This document shows positions 27,887 through 37,716 of a stretch of 64,000 bases of DNA, piece after piece. The position numbers and the translations under genes were made by a program. Source of the DNA: Alteromonas sp. V450 (GTDB lineage Bacteria > Pseudomonadota > Gammaproteobacteria > Enterobacterales > Alteromonadaceae); contig NZ_MODU01000004.1 of assembly GCF_001885075.1 (NCBI RefSeq), positions 1,736,001 through 1,800,000 of the forward strand, given 5' to 3'. Position 1 is the stretch's first letter. Every line of letters starts with the position of its first letter. The notes beneath the pieces are model-generated. The model was not told the origin of the DNA. It made no database searches and saw nothing but the letters and a program-made list of their open reading frames with translations.

Positions 27887-29554
27887 ATGGCTCAATACGT
27901 TTACAGTATGCATCGCGTGGGCAAAATCGTCCCACCAAACAGACACATTCTAAAAAATATCTCTCTTAGCTTTTTCCCTGGTGCCAAAATTGGTGTGCTA
28001 GGTCTAAATGGCGCGGGTAAGTCAACCTTACTTCGCATTATGGCTAGCGTAGATACCGATATCGAAGGTGAAGCTCGCCCTCAGCCGGGCTTAAAAGTGG
28101 GCTACCTTCCGCAGGAACCACAACTTGATGAAACAAAAGATGTTCGCGGTAACATCGAAGAAGCCGTAGCCGATGTTAAACACGCGTTGACTCGCCTTGA
28201 TGAAGTGTATGCTGCTTATGCAGAAGCGGATGCTGATTTCGACGCCCTTGCTAAAGAGCAAGGTGAGCTAGAAGCTATTATTCAAGCCAAAGACGGCCAT
28301 AACCTAGAAAACGCCCTAGAGCGTGCTGCTGATGCCCTTCGCCTTCCAGCTTGGGATGCGGACGTTAGCAAACTATCTGGTGGTGAACGCCGCCGCGTGG
28401 CGCTGTGTCGCCTACTTCTAGAGAAGCCTGAAATGTTGCTTCTAGACGAACCGACCAACCACTTGGACGCAGAATCAGTCGCATGGTTAGAGCGCTTCCT
28501 GCATGACTATGAAGGTACCGTTGTCGCTATTACCCACGATAGATACTTCCTCGATAACGTTGCAGGTTGGATTTTAGAACTTGACCGTGGTGAAGGTATT
28601 CCATGGGAAGGTAACTACTCTTCTTGGCTGGAGCAAAAAGAAAACCGATTAGAGCAAGAAGAGCGCACCGAAACGGCGCGTATGAAGAGCATGAAACAGG
28701 AACTTGAGTGGGTACGCTCAAACCCGAAAGGTCGTCATGCTAAAAGTAAAGCCCGTATGGCCCGCTTTGAAGAACTATCTACCAGCGATTACCAAAAGCG
28801 TAATGAAACCAATGAGCTTTTCATTCCACCAGGTGAACGCTTAGGTGATAAGGTTATTGAAGTAAGCAACCTTAAAAAGTCGTATGGCGATCGCGTACTA
28901 ATCGACGACTTAACGTTTAAAGTACCAAAGGGTGCCATTGTAGGTATCGTTGGTCCTAACGGCGCGGGTAAATCAACCTTATTCAGAATGCTTACCGGCG
29001 CTGAGCAACCTGATTCAGGCACCATCGATTTAGGTGAAACCGTTCAAATTGCTGCGGTAGAACAGTTCCGCGACCACATGAACGAAAACAACACCGTGTG
29101 GAAAGAAATTTCTGACGAGCAAGACATTATTCGCATCGGTAACTTTGAAATTAACAGCCGCGCCTATTGTAGCCGCTTTAACTTTAAAGGCACCGACCAG
29201 CAGAAGTTCATCAAAGACTTGTCAGGTGGTGAGCGCAACCGTGTTCACCTTGCTAAACTGCTGAAAGCCGGCGGTAACGTATTGCTACTGGATGAGCCAA
29301 CCAACGACCTAGACGTAGAAACACTTCGCGCCTTGGAAAACGCGTTGTTGGAGTTCCCAGGCTGTGCCATGGTTATCTCGCACGACCGTTGGTTTTTAGA
29401 CCGTGTGGCAACGCACATTATGGATTACCGCGATGAAGGTAACATTAACTTCTTTGAAGGTAACTACTCAGACTACGAAAGCTGGTTGAAGCAAGAGTTC
29501 GGACAAGATGTGGTTGAACCGCATCGCCTTAAATACAAGCGTATGTCTAAATAA
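27887..29554 (+). CDS. ettA: Energy-dependent translational throttle protein EttA (ABC-F)
   Basis: EttA is a soluble ABC-F ATPase that binds the ribosomal E site and gates elongation by energy state. The 555 residues hold two ABC domains, with Walker A motifs GLNGAGKST and GPNGAGKST and signature motifs KLSGGERRRVALCRLL and DLSGGERNRVHLAKLL. Both Walker B segments (LLLDEPTNHLDAESV and LLLDEPTNDLDVETL) are intact. The opening YVYSMHRVGKIVPP is specific to EttA. A terminator follows. Confidence 0.97.
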   Translation: MAQYVYSMHRVGKIVPPNRHILKNISLSFFPGAKIGVLGLNGAGKSTLLRIMASVDTDIEGEARPQPGLKVGYLPQEPQLDETKDVRGNIEEAVADVKHALTRLDEVYAAYAEADADFDALAKEQGELEAIIQAKDGHNLENALERAADALRLPAWDADVSKLSGGERRRVALCRLLLEKPEMLLLDEPTNHLDAESVAWLERFLHDYEGTVVAITHDRYFLDNVAGWILELDRGEGIPWEGNYSSWLEQKENRLEQEERTETARMKSMKQELEWVRSNPKGRHAKSKARMARFEELSTSDYQKRNETNELFIPPGERLGDKVIEVSNLKKSYGDRVLIDDLTFKVPKGAIVGIVGPNGAGKSTLFRMLTGAEQPDSGTIDLGETVQIAAVEQFRDHMNENNTVWKEISDEQDIIRIGNFEINSRAYCSRFNFKGTDQQKFIKDLSGGERNRVHLAKLLKAGGNVLLLDEPTNDLDVETLRALENALLEFPGCAMVISHDRWFLDRVATHIMDYRDEGNINFFEGNYSDYESWLKQEFGQDVVEPHRLKYKRMSK

Positions 29555-29597
29555 TACTCGTTATACGACATAAATTTCGTCCAATCAGACGTACAAG

Positions 29598-29629
29598 AAA
29601 GCCGCTATTATTGATAGCGGCTTTTTATT
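29598..29629 (+). terminator. Rho-independent terminator of ettA
   Basis: An 11-bp stem (AAAGCCGCTAT / ATAGCGGCTTT) with a 5-base loop ends in a T-rich tract, about 45 bases after the ettA stop. Confidence 0.88.
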
Positions 29630-29703
29630 TATGTGCTTTTCATTGCGCATGGACGCAATTTGACCAATACTGATTGCCAAAACGCACGCAAGGTATTTGA
29701 ATT

Positions 29704-30111
29704 ATGACAGATAAACGCCAATTTCAACGAGTGGCTTTAAACGTGAAAGGCACTCTGGCACATAATGGCATCTGCGTAGATGTAATAATTAGTGATGTAT
29801 CGCTGCAAGGTATCAAGCTTAAAGCTGAAGAGGCTGCGCTATCGAACTTGCCGTTTGACAGCCATGACCCGTACGTAGCCACTTTTCAAGCGAATGAAGA
29901 GAGCCCCGTAATCACCCTTTCCATATCACAGCTATATCGTCACGCCGATACTAGAGAAGAAAATGTCTCACTAGGCTGTAAAGTAGAACAAATGAGTGTT
30001 GAAAGTATTAGTGCTCTTCGACGGTTAATCACCTTAAACAGCGACGACGCTAGTATTGACGAGAAAGACCTCAATGCATTAGTTAATGCAGTATACCAGG
30101 GAGCCAACTAA
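29704..30111 (+). CDS. PilZ-domain protein, small
   Basis: The 135-residue protein has both PilZ signature motifs for cyclic di-GMP binding: RQFQR (Arg5-Arg9, RxxxR) and SDVSLQG (DxSxxG) about 25 residues later. No other domain is seen. It converges on radA with a 28-base gap and is transcribed alone. PilZ proteins act in motility, adhesion or polysaccharide control; the specific partner is unknown. Confidence 0.87.
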   Translation: MTDKRQFQRVALNVKGTLAHNGICVDVIISDVSLQGIKLKAEEAALSNLPFDSHDPYVATFQANEESPVITLSISQLYRHADTREENVSLGCKVEQMSVESISALRRLITLNSDDASIDEKDLNALVNAVYQGAN

Positions 30112-30139
30112 CGCTCATTTAGTCGCTACCACAGACCAT

Positions 30140-31507
30140 TTATTCAAGCGCGTCTAGTGCCTCGGACAGGCGAGCAACGGGTACTACGGTCATACCCGCG
30201 ATGGTTTGCTTTGGTGCATTAGCCTTCGGCACAATTGCGCGCTTAAACCCGTGTTTAGCCGCCTCGATAATGCGTTCTGTTCCATTTGGCACAGGACGGA
30301 TCTCACCGGCTAGGCCTACCTCGCCGAACACGATTAAATCTCGAGGCAACGAGCGATTTCTAAAGCTTGAAACCATCGCTAAAAGCAAGGCCAAGTCCGC
30401 ACTAGTCTCAGAAACGCGCACGCCGCCCACTACGTTGACAAAAACGTCTTGGTCGTTCATTTGCACATTGCCATGACGGTGAAGTACTGCCAACAGCATG
30501 GATAGTCGATTCTGGTCTAGACCCACAGCAATACGCCTTGGGTTAGACATTTGCGAGTAATCTACCAGTGCCTGTATTTCCACTAGCAGCGGGCGGGTGC
30601 CCTCCCAAATGACCATCACGCTCGACCCTGGCGTTTCGTTATCTCCGCGACTTAGAAAAATGGCCGACGGGTTACTCACTTCTTTAAGCCCTTTCTCTGT
30701 CATAGCGAACACGCCAAGCTCATTAACCGCGCCGAAGCGATTTTTATGGCTTCGAAGTGTACGGTAGCGCCCATCGCTTTCCCCTTCCAGCATCATAGAA
30801 CTGTCGATACAGTGTTCTAGTACTTTGGGGCCTGCCAAGTTACCATCTTTCGTTACATGACCTACAATGAACATGGCAATATGGTTTTGTTTAGCAAAGC
30901 GTGTTAGATACGCCGCGCTTTCACGTACTTGCGACACGCTACCGGGTGCTGACTGCACATCTGACACATGCATGACCTGAATAGAATCGATAACCATAAT
31001 TTTGGGCTTTTTCGTAAGCGCCAGATCACAAATGGTTTCTACATTCGTTTCGGCTAGCATCATTAGCTTGTCGTCTGGAAGATTCAATCGCTTCGCACGC
31101 ATCGCTACTTGCTGGAGTGACTCCTCGCCTGTCACGTAAAGCGCGGTTTCGCTTTTTGCCATCTGACACATGACTTGTAGTAGAAGTGTACTCTTACCAG
31201 CACCTGGCGACCCACCAATTAGCATGGCTGCGCCAGGAACGATCCCGCCGCCTAGCACTCTATCTAACTCCTTAAACGTTGAAGAGAAACGGGGCAAGGA
31301 TTCTAGGTCTATAGCGTTTAAGGTCTCGATTTTAGCAGCGGTTTGCCCCGCATAACCAGACGTAGTTTGGCGTGCCACACTTTTGGCACTAGCCACTACA
31401 AACTCACTTATCGTGTTCCACGCTTTACATTCTGAGCATTGGCCCTGCCAGCGAGGGAACTCAGCGCCACAATCAGAGCACACATAAGCAGTTTTACGTT
31501 TCGCCAT
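30140..31507 (-). CDS. radA: DNA repair protein RadA
   Basis: RadA is a RecA-like helicase that promotes branch migration in recombination. The 455 residues show an N-terminal zinc finger (CSDC ... CSEC), a RecA-type ATPase core with Walker A GGSPGAGKST, the RadA-specific KNRFG motif and a C-terminal Lon-like domain (about 290-455, ending VPKANAP). In enterobacteria it follows serB; here serB is nearby on the same strand but a large PilZ gene lies between on the other strand. Confidence 0.97.
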   Translation of the reverse strand: MAKRKTAYVCSDCGAEFPRWQGQCSECKAWNTISEFVVASAKSVARQTTSGYAGQTAAKIETLNAIDLESLPRFSSTFKELDRVLGGGIVPGAAMLIGGSPGAGKSTLLLQVMCQMAKSETALYVTGEESLQQVAMRAKRLNLPDDKLMMLAETNVETICDLALTKKPKIMVIDSIQVMHVSDVQSAPGSVSQVRESAAYLTRFAKQNHIAMFIVGHVTKDGNLAGPKVLEHCIDSSMMLEGESDGRYRTLRSHKNRFGAVNELGVFAMTEKGLKEVSNPSAIFLSRGDNETPGSSVMVIWEGTRPLLVEIQALVDYSQMSNPRRIAVGLDQNRLSMLLAVLHRHGNVQMNDQDVFVNVVGGVRVSETSADLALLLAMVSSFRNRSLPRDLIVFGEVGLAGEIRPVPNGTERIIEAAKHGFKRAIVPKANAPKQTIAGMTVVPVARLSEALDALE

Positions 31508-31707
31508 ATTCGAGTATATTCCATTGTTAAAAAAGAGTATTCTACCATTTAATGTGAGTTAAATGATCGGTAATTTGGCACAAGAAATGGTTGTAGGCCG
31601 CATATGTGCAAGAGTGCAACACCGTTGATGTTAGCAGCGCTAATGTGTTTTGTAGAACTGCCGATAAGAACTAAAATAATGATACTTAACAATAAAGTTG
31701 CAGCTTC

Positions 31708-34227
31708 ATGAGTCAAGATCTAAAGCAATACGCTGAAATAATAGAACAGCTTAAGCCTATGGTTAACGAGCCTGAGTTTAACCAGGTATTGCTTCAAATC
31801 GGTGCTGACATCCCCAAAGAAAAGCGCTTTCTAATAAAGATGGAAGTGAAGCGCTTAGCGAAGCCTTGCCAGCGAACTATAGACCTGCGTGGGCACGTTG
31901 ATGGGAAGTGTAATAAGTACGTTCATCAAGGGCGTACGCACTATATGGACGATATTGCTGTTGATAAATTTGAGGAGCAACTGCGAGTATTCGGCGGATA
32001 TACCTATGGCGTATATGAGGCTGTGCAAAATACCGAGAACAACTTTCGGTTGATGCGGGAAAAAGAGCTGATTCAAGAAAGAGAAGAGAAAGAAAACCCG
32101 AGCTTGAAACAGCGATCAGCCGTACTAGAGCAGTTCAAAGTTCCCACAGTTAACCTGCTTGATTACCGCCAGCGCAGCACAGAGAGAATGAACTTTGCCG
32201 TTGCTTTAGAGATTTTCAACAGTGCGAATCAATCGATGCGTGGACTTAGTGTCGACATATCCTTGGAAGGCTTACAAATCAAGCTATCTAAGAACACACT
32301 TTTTAAGAAAGGTGAAACGCTTTTTATCTTCTTTCGAGGGTTAGAAAATGAATTTGCCATGGACAAAAAAAATGGCATTGCCTACACCCTAGTTAAAATT
32401 TCTACGAAAAATGATGTCAATTACCTTGCGCTTCAGCGCGATAAAAATCGACCTAACCCAGCGTTTGACAACTTTTTAGAAAGCTTTATACACGGCAACA
32501 AACGCCGTTATAAAGTCAATATGACCAATACCATAGAAGCAATAACAAGCAAAATTTGTGAGCAGTACTTTTCGCCACGTAGCCCAACGCTGCCAGTTTA
32601 TATTGATGAGATAAACAAGACATTGATACCCCGCTACGCCATGGTCAATGAGGTCAATAGAGAAATCGTTCACTACTGGCAAGATGAAGCTGACAACTGT
32701 AGATTAAACTTTTTATTAAGCCAAGAAAGGCTGACGCGTTTACTCAATAAGTCAAACGAAGTTAGAGAGATTTTCGTTTTTAGCTTTACGCATCTTCAAA
32801 ACGAAAAAGTGTACTTTTACTCTGCATCTATCGACGAACTTTCGCAAAAAGAGGCGTTATTTCGTGTTTTCGCGGGGTTCGGAGCAAGAAAAGCAAGTTG
32901 GCGTGTATTCAAAATTACACTTACTGATATGGTTCCCGAACAAGCTCATATACCGCTTTCTATTCCTGATTCGGTGGGGAATAAAGTTAAGAAACTTAAT
33001 ACGCCTCCTCCGGCTCGGTTGATGTCTAAATTAAAAAATTTAGTCTATTTGGCACACATCACCGATGTAACATCCATTATGGGACAAGAAGCATATAACG
33101 AGCTCAAGTATAATAAAGAGCACCTCGTACATTTGAAACACTTCGGACACCCAAGAAATCGTGCAAGTTCAGATGTTCAACTCGTTCGATTTAAATACGA
33201 AGAGCAGCGCTTAGAAAGTCGATACCAGCTAAGAACTCCTATATCAGTGCGCTTTAACAATGAGGAAATAGACCACAAAGGAGTGAGTGAGGATATTTCC
33301 GTCCACGGCCTTGGCCTTCGAATAGAATTAAGCAAAGAATATAAAGGTGCTCTTGAAGGGATTGCAGAAGTTGCGTTTCCTAAGCTACAAGAAATTACGA
33401 CCTCTTTCGATGTCATGCACCTTCAATACGATATTATCTATCACAACCCTGAAAAAAACATTCTGCACTTAAAGGCAATGACCGGGGAAGAAGGTAAAAG
33501 CGCAAGGCACTTTTTCGATGAATTGATCAAGAAAAACAAAGCAAACCTAAAAGTAGATAACGACGAAGAAGAAATACCGGGTATAGGTCAAGCCCTTCGC
33601 TGTATCAATGCTAGAAATGCCACATCGCTTTCGTTTCTTATGAGTAAAGAAGGGATAAGATATACGCCACAAGCGTGTATCGTTGGTAAACAAGACGAAA
33701 GGATCACAACATTAACCACCCAATTTTCTGAACGTGGGCAAGTCAATTTAGAGTTTTTATTCAGAGACCGTAAGCAGGACTCGCCCTTTGTTCAAAGTGG
33801 GATAAAAACCGTCAAGCTTGAAAACATGCCTTTGCGAGAAGAGTTATTTATTTCTTTCGATACGTCGCAAAAAGACCCTCGAATGGCAATCATTCCTCGA
33901 TATTCAAGTAGATTTGAAAACAATGAACAGCGTAGCGCTTTCATTAAAGATGCCATGTTGAGAGGCCAGTTTATTGCTGTACACGTAATGCTAACCACAA
34001 CGGGCAAGCCTGATCTAACATTGTTACAGACAGAAATAAATTACGTTACTATGTACGCAATGCATAGAGCGAAAGAGCTAGAAAAGAAAATGTGGGGCAT
34101 TGCTGCTTGTGCTCACCTCGTTGACGTCACCGACGAGGTGCTTATTCGTTATGGCTTTAGCGCACAGGATATCACCGCAAATAAGACGCTGAATAACCCC
34201 TCCCATTCCAATAAAGTGATGGCGTGA
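31708..34227 (+). CDS. Large protein with two PilZ domains
   Basis: The 839-residue protein carries two PilZ-type motif pairs. The first is RSTER (Arg156-Arg160) with DISLEG (Asp183-Gly188). The second is RYQLR (Arg505-Arg509) with DISVHG (Asp529-Gly534). Both keep the residues known to bind cyclic di-GMP. Segments before, between and after them are not recognised; they are mostly charged and lack membrane helices. A signal peptide is not seen, so the protein should be cytoplasmic. Proteins of this size and layout seem characteristic of Alteromonadales, but I know no function for them. It sits between radA and serB, both on the other strand. Confidence 0.85.
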   Translation: MSQDLKQYAEIIEQLKPMVNEPEFNQVLLQIGADIPKEKRFLIKMEVKRLAKPCQRTIDLRGHVDGKCNKYVHQGRTHYMDDIAVDKFEEQLRVFGGYTYGVYEAVQNTENNFRLMREKELIQEREEKENPSLKQRSAVLEQFKVPTVNLLDYRQRSTERMNFAVALEIFNSANQSMRGLSVDISLEGLQIKLSKNTLFKKGETLFIFFRGLENEFAMDKKNGIAYTLVKISTKNDVNYLALQRDKNRPNPAFDNFLESFIHGNKRRYKVNMTNTIEAITSKICEQYFSPRSPTLPVYIDEINKTLIPRYAMVNEVNREIVHYWQDEADNCRLNFLLSQERLTRLLNKSNEVREIFVFSFTHLQNEKVYFYSASIDELSQKEALFRVFAGFGARKASWRVFKITLTDMVPEQAHIPLSIPDSVGNKVKKLNTPPPARLMSKLKNLVYLAHITDVTSIMGQEAYNELKYNKEHLVHLKHFGHPRNRASSDVQLVRFKYEEQRLESRYQLRTPISVRFNNEEIDHKGVSEDISVHGLGLRIELSKEYKGALEGIAEVAFPKLQEITTSFDVMHLQYDIIYHNPEKNILHLKAMTGEEGKSARHFFDELIKKNKANLKVDNDEEEIPGIGQALRCINARNATSLSFLMSKEGIRYTPQACIVGKQDERITTLTTQFSERGQVNLEFLFRDRKQDSPFVQSGIKTVKLENMPLREELFISFDTSQKDPRMAIIPRYSSRFENNEQRSAFIKDAMLRGQFIAVHVMLTTTGKPDLTLLQTEINYVTMYAMHRAKELEKKMWGIAACAHLVDVTDEVLIRYGFSAQDITANKTLNNPSHSNKVMA

Positions 34228-34301
34228 TACGTAAAATAAACACCGCAACGAACGTTGAGGCCATGGCTATGAAAGCTGCGGCCCCAAACTTTTGATACTA
34301 T

Positions 34302-35300
34302 CTACTTATCGAGGAAATAAAGCATACTGTGTAGGTGACCGCGCCGAATGGCTACGCTTGCCTTTTCATTTACAACAGGCTTTGCATGACAAGCAACACC
34401 TAGCGCCGATTGGGCCATCATCAAAAGGTCATTTGCGCCATCTCCCATTGCAGCAGTTTGCGAATGAGGTATTTGCCACTCTCGTGCCAAGCTAGTGATC
34501 GTTTCAGCTTTTACCTCTGCATTTACAATTGGCCCTATAACCTCACCGGTTAACGCACCATTTTTTACCTCTAATGTGTTAGATATAGCGAAATCTAAGC
34601 CTAAACGCTCTTTTAAGTAATCAGCGAAATAGGTAAAGCCACCTGAGGCAATCGCGAGCTTCCAGTTGTTAGCTTTCAGCGTTGTTATCAATGACTGTAC
34701 TCCCGGCATCAGAGGCAAGCTATCACGTATTTGAATGAGCGCTGTCTCCGGTACATTTTTTAAGCAGGCAACCCTGTGAATTAGACTTTCATTAAACGCT
34801 ATCTCACCGCGCATGGCTTTTGCTGTAACTTCTGCGACCTCTTCCCCTACGTTGGCAAGTTTTGCTATCTCATCAATACATTCAATTGAAATTACGGTAC
34901 TGTCCATATCCATGACAAGCAGGCCAGGTGTAGAAAGCGAAGGCTGAGATGCTTGTAAACCTAAATCGATGGCATACCTGTCACTAACTTCGCCTATTAG
35001 CTTATTAATTTCGGCATTATCTGAGTCACGAAGTGTACCTCTTACTTGAATAACGTCTTCACCAAACGTTTTATGTAGGTGATGAAAACTGACGCTTGCA
35101 GGAGAGAAGTAATCAGCTAGGTCCAATAAAACCGCCGACAAGAGGTGAGGTGTCAGCGCTTGGGTTGCAACAGTTACCACATGTGAATACGCTGTATGAG
35201 TTGGATAATTGTCAATAAATGCATTAAGCGATGTGCACTTATGGTCATTTTGATAATTTCTTAGGTAGTCACAAGAGTCGATAGTTTTATCTTTCATCAT
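34302..35300 (-). CDS. serB: Phosphoserine phosphatase
   Basis: SerB removes phosphate from phosphoserine in the last step of serine synthesis. This HAD-family protein has the nucleophile motif VMDMDSTVI, then ECIDEIAKLANVGEEVAEVTAKAMRGE, the conserved IASGGFTYFAD and the ending MGDGANDLLMMAQSALGVA. An N-terminal extension of about 110 residues resembles the ACT-like region of the enterobacterial enzyme. The outer frame opens with TTG at 35348; the ATG at 35300 is preferred, although neither has a good ribosome site. It is divergent from an ahpA-like gene, as in E. coli. Confidence 0.93.
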   Translation of the reverse strand: MMKDKTIDSCDYLRNYQNDHKCTSLNAFIDNYPTHTAYSHVVTVATQALTPHLLSAVLLDLADYFSPASVSFHHLHKTFGEDVIQVRGTLRDSDNAEINKLIGEVSDRYAIDLGLQASQPSLSTPGLLVMDMDSTVISIECIDEIAKLANVGEEVAEVTAKAMRGEIAFNESLIHRVACLKNVPETALIQIRDSLPLMPGVQSLITTLKANNWKLAIASGGFTYFADYLKERLGLDFAISNTLEVKNGALTGEVIGPIVNAEVKAETITSLAREWQIPHSQTAAMGDGANDLLMMAQSALGVACHAKPVVNEKASVAIRRGHLHSMLYFLDK

Positions 35301-35384
35301 TGATAGGCAAGTTAGCAACATAAGTAATAAACCGTCAATGCTACCCAATTAGGCTAACTAATAAAATATACTCTTTAAAATTAA

Positions 35385-36122
35385 ATGGTTTTATCCTACT
35401 GTAAGACTCCCGAAAAACAGCTGGAACACGAATTGGTTAAGAAAAGCAGCATTGCGATTGCACAAAAAAGTGGTGACCCACATTCACTTTATACCGCGCT
35501 GAAACGGTTGTTCCATACCATTGTGGTAGGATCCGTTCTTGCTTCAGCTGTTGTACTCATCCTGCTTTTTCAACAGTACCAAAATGACTGGCTCAACGTA
35601 CAAACTCGATTTTCAGGTGAGAGTATTGCCCGGCAATATGCCAAGCTACTCGCGCCGGCATTCTCTATAGAATCTGCGCTTAGTCAGGGATCATCAAACA
35701 ATTCCGAAACGTCAACGCAGTTGTCAAAGACAACGGTTAACCTTCTACAGATAGAAAGTATCGTAGACGTTCTGCTACAAGAGCCGCATATTCTTTCGTT
35801 GTCAGTATTCGACAGACAAGGGAAATATATTGCACCACTTCCGCGAATCGATAGCGTGGTCACGTTGAACGAAAATGAGGATTTTACGCCTTTAACCTAT
35901 GTCAGTACTATATTTGATGAAAGCAACCAAGTGGTGGGGTATGTTAACGTGCACATGAATACGCTTGCAGTATTAGAAAGTCCGTTATCTTTGCGTTATC
36001 AACTGACGTTTATCGCATGTATTCTTATGTTTTTTGCTTTGACAATGGGTATTTATCTAACGCGGCTTTTCTACAAGTCTCGGCCGTGGGTCATCCAAGT
36101 CATCAACGCAAAAAACCGCTAG
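35385..36122 (+). CDS. AhpA/YtjB (Smp) family inner-membrane protein
   Basis: The 245-residue protein has a membrane helix near residues 45-63 (TIVVGSVLASAVVLILLF), a periplasmic region with a PAS/sensor-like stretch (VLLQEPHILSLSVFDRQGKYIAPLP) and a second helix near 207-225. It lies divergently next to serB, the same position as ytjB (smp) in enterobacteria. The family is membrane-bound and of uncertain function. It converges on yjjV with a 17-base gap. Confidence 0.82.
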   Translation: MVLSYCKTPEKQLEHELVKKSSIAIAQKSGDPHSLYTALKRLFHTIVVGSVLASAVVLILLFQQYQNDWLNVQTRFSGESIARQYAKLLAPAFSIESALSQGSSNNSETSTQLSKTTVNLLQIESIVDVLLQEPHILSLSVFDRQGKYIAPLPRIDSVVTLNENEDFTPLTYVSTIFDESNQVVGYVNVHMNTLAVLESPLSLRYQLTFIACILMFFALTMGIYLTRLFYKSRPWVIQVINAKNR

Positions 36123-36139
36123 GTAACAGTATGAGTATG

Positions 36140-36934
36140 CTAGTCAAACAAACGCTGATAGTTTTCCGACGTTTGCTTGATAATTGTGCCTTTACTAATA
36201 CCAGTCAACGCCTCAATGGTATCTACAACATCAGGTAAGAATTCAGGGGAGTTAGGCATACCTTGACGGCCATTCATTGGCATATCAGGGGCATCGGTTT
36301 CGAGAACAATTTTATCTAAATGATGCTCAGCTAAATACCGTAGTGTATCGCGTGTTTTGTTTGCACGCGCATAGGTGATGGTTCCGCCAAAACCCAATAG
36401 AAAGCCTCTTTCAATGTAGCGAAGAGAAACATCCACACTGCCAGAGAAGGCATGGATCACTCCCCCTCTATCCGGCGTAATCTTTTTTAGTGCCTCAAAC
36501 AATAAATGGTGGCTCTTGCGGTGATGAAGAATGATGGGCAAATCGTATTTGCTCGCCGTGGTCAAGTGAACCGAAAGTACGGCCTGTTGTAGCGCCATTG
36601 GCACTTTTATATGAGTGTCTAAACCGGTTTCGCCCACTGCCTTGATTGCCGAATGCCCAGAGCACGCTGCGTCAATGAGCCGATTTAGCATTGCATCAAC
36701 TATTTGTGAGTGTGATAACGTGCTATCCAGAAAATAGGGATGAAAACCAACGGCGACGTCTATAGGAAGCAGCTGGTGAAACGCATCGCTCATACTTAAT
36801 AATCGTTGCCAAGATGTTTCACTAATGCTCGGGGCTAGTATACGCGAAACGCCTGCCTTAACCGCGGCTTGCAAGACATCCCTCGTTGATATGGCATCTG
36901 GTATCAGGTCTAAATGACAATGACTATCGATCAT
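36140..36934 (-). CDS. yjjV: TatD-family metal-dependent hydrolase, YjjV type
   Basis: This TatD-family enzyme is a probable metal-dependent phosphodiesterase or nuclease. The 264 residues show the metal motif IDSHCHLD, GETGLD, the His of ILHHRKSHHLL, VIHAFSGSV, GGTITYARANKTRD and the acidic LETDAPDMPMNG. The last segment and the QGMPNSPE that follows match E. coli YjjV better than TatD or YcfH. It lies 38 bases after pdxH on the same strand. Confidence 0.92.
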   Translation of the reverse strand: MIDSHCHLDLIPDAISTRDVLQAAVKAGVSRILAPSISETSWQRLLSMSDAFHQLLPIDVAVGFHPYFLDSTLSHSQIVDAMLNRLIDAACSGHSAIKAVGETGLDTHIKVPMALQQAVLSVHLTTASKYDLPIILHHRKSHHLLFEALKKITPDRGGVIHAFSGSVDVSLRYIERGFLLGFGGTITYARANKTRDTLRYLAEHHLDKIVLETDAPDMPMNGRQGMPNSPEFLPDVVDTIEALTGISKGTIIKQTSENYQRLFD

Positions 36935-36972
36935 AAATCGCTACGTTACCGGGGATAGTATTACACGCCGAT

Positions 36973-37611
36973 TCACGGCATTAAACGCTGTGTTTCCCAC
37001 ACTCCACTTTGCGCTTTGTTGTATTCGAATCTATCATGGAGCCTATCTTCTCCACCTTGCCAGAATTCTATTTGGTGGGGAATAATCCTAAAGCCCCCCC
37101 AGAAATCGGGTACAGGAAGCGCTTTGTTGGCAAACTTTTCTTTAAGTTGCTTAAATTGAGTCAGCAATAACTCTCTACTGCCGATAGGCTTACTTTGTTT
37201 AGACGCATAGGCTGCCAGCTGACTGTCTTTTGGACGAGAGATAAAATAGGTCGCATTCTCTGTAACCGACAGTTTTTCAACCACACCGCACACGCGCACC
37301 TGCCGTTCCATAAAAAACCATGGAAAGTGACAAGAAACCTTCGGGTTCACAGCAAGCTCTTGAGCTTTCCTACTCCCGAGGTTTGTAAAAAAAACAAAAC
37401 CTTTATCGCTTACGTCTTTCAACAGTACTATACGTTGTGAAGGCTGACCGCTGCTGTCAACAGTTGCTACTGTCATTGCGGTAGGATCTGGGATCCCTGC
37501 ATCAATAGCGTCTTTAAGCCACGTTTCAAAGAGTATGAATGGATTAGGAGTTAAGTCAGACTCTTTCAACGACCCTTTAGAGTACTGTCTGCGCATATCT
37601 GATATAGCCAT
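36973..37611 (-). CDS. pdxH: Pyridoxamine 5'-phosphate oxidase
   Basis: PdxH is the FMN enzyme that oxidises pyridoxine and pyridoxamine 5'-phosphates to PLP. The 212-residue protein shows the N-terminal MRRQYSKGSL, AMTVATVDSSGQPSQRIVLLKDV, FFTNLGSRKAQEL and the C-terminal WGGFRIIPHQIEFWQGGEDRLHDRF. It supplies the cofactor used by GlyA and others. The gene is upstream of yjjV in the same direction. Confidence 0.97.
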   Translation of the reverse strand: MAISDMRRQYSKGSLKESDLTPNPFILFETWLKDAIDAGIPDPTAMTVATVDSSGQPSQRIVLLKDVSDKGFVFFTNLGSRKAQELAVNPKVSCHFPWFFMERQVRVCGVVEKLSVTENATYFISRPKDSQLAAYASKQSKPIGSRELLLTQFKQLKEKFANKALPVPDFWGGFRIIPHQIEFWQGGEDRLHDRFEYNKAQSGVWETQRLMP

Positions 37612-37665
37612 GTACGCTCCCGCGCTTTGTCATTTTAAAATGGTGAGAATGAGAACGAAAATGGG

Positions 37666-37688
37666 AAGAGCCTAGATCACTGGCTCTT
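37666..37688 (-). terminator. Possible terminator hairpin after era
   Basis: A 7-bp stem (AAGAGCC / GGCTCTT) with a 9-base loop lies about 30 bases after the era stop. The T-rich tail on the minus strand is short, so termination may be weak. Confidence 0.4.
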
Positions 37689-37716
37689 TATAAAAATGCA
37701 TTTTCAAGTGCGTTGG

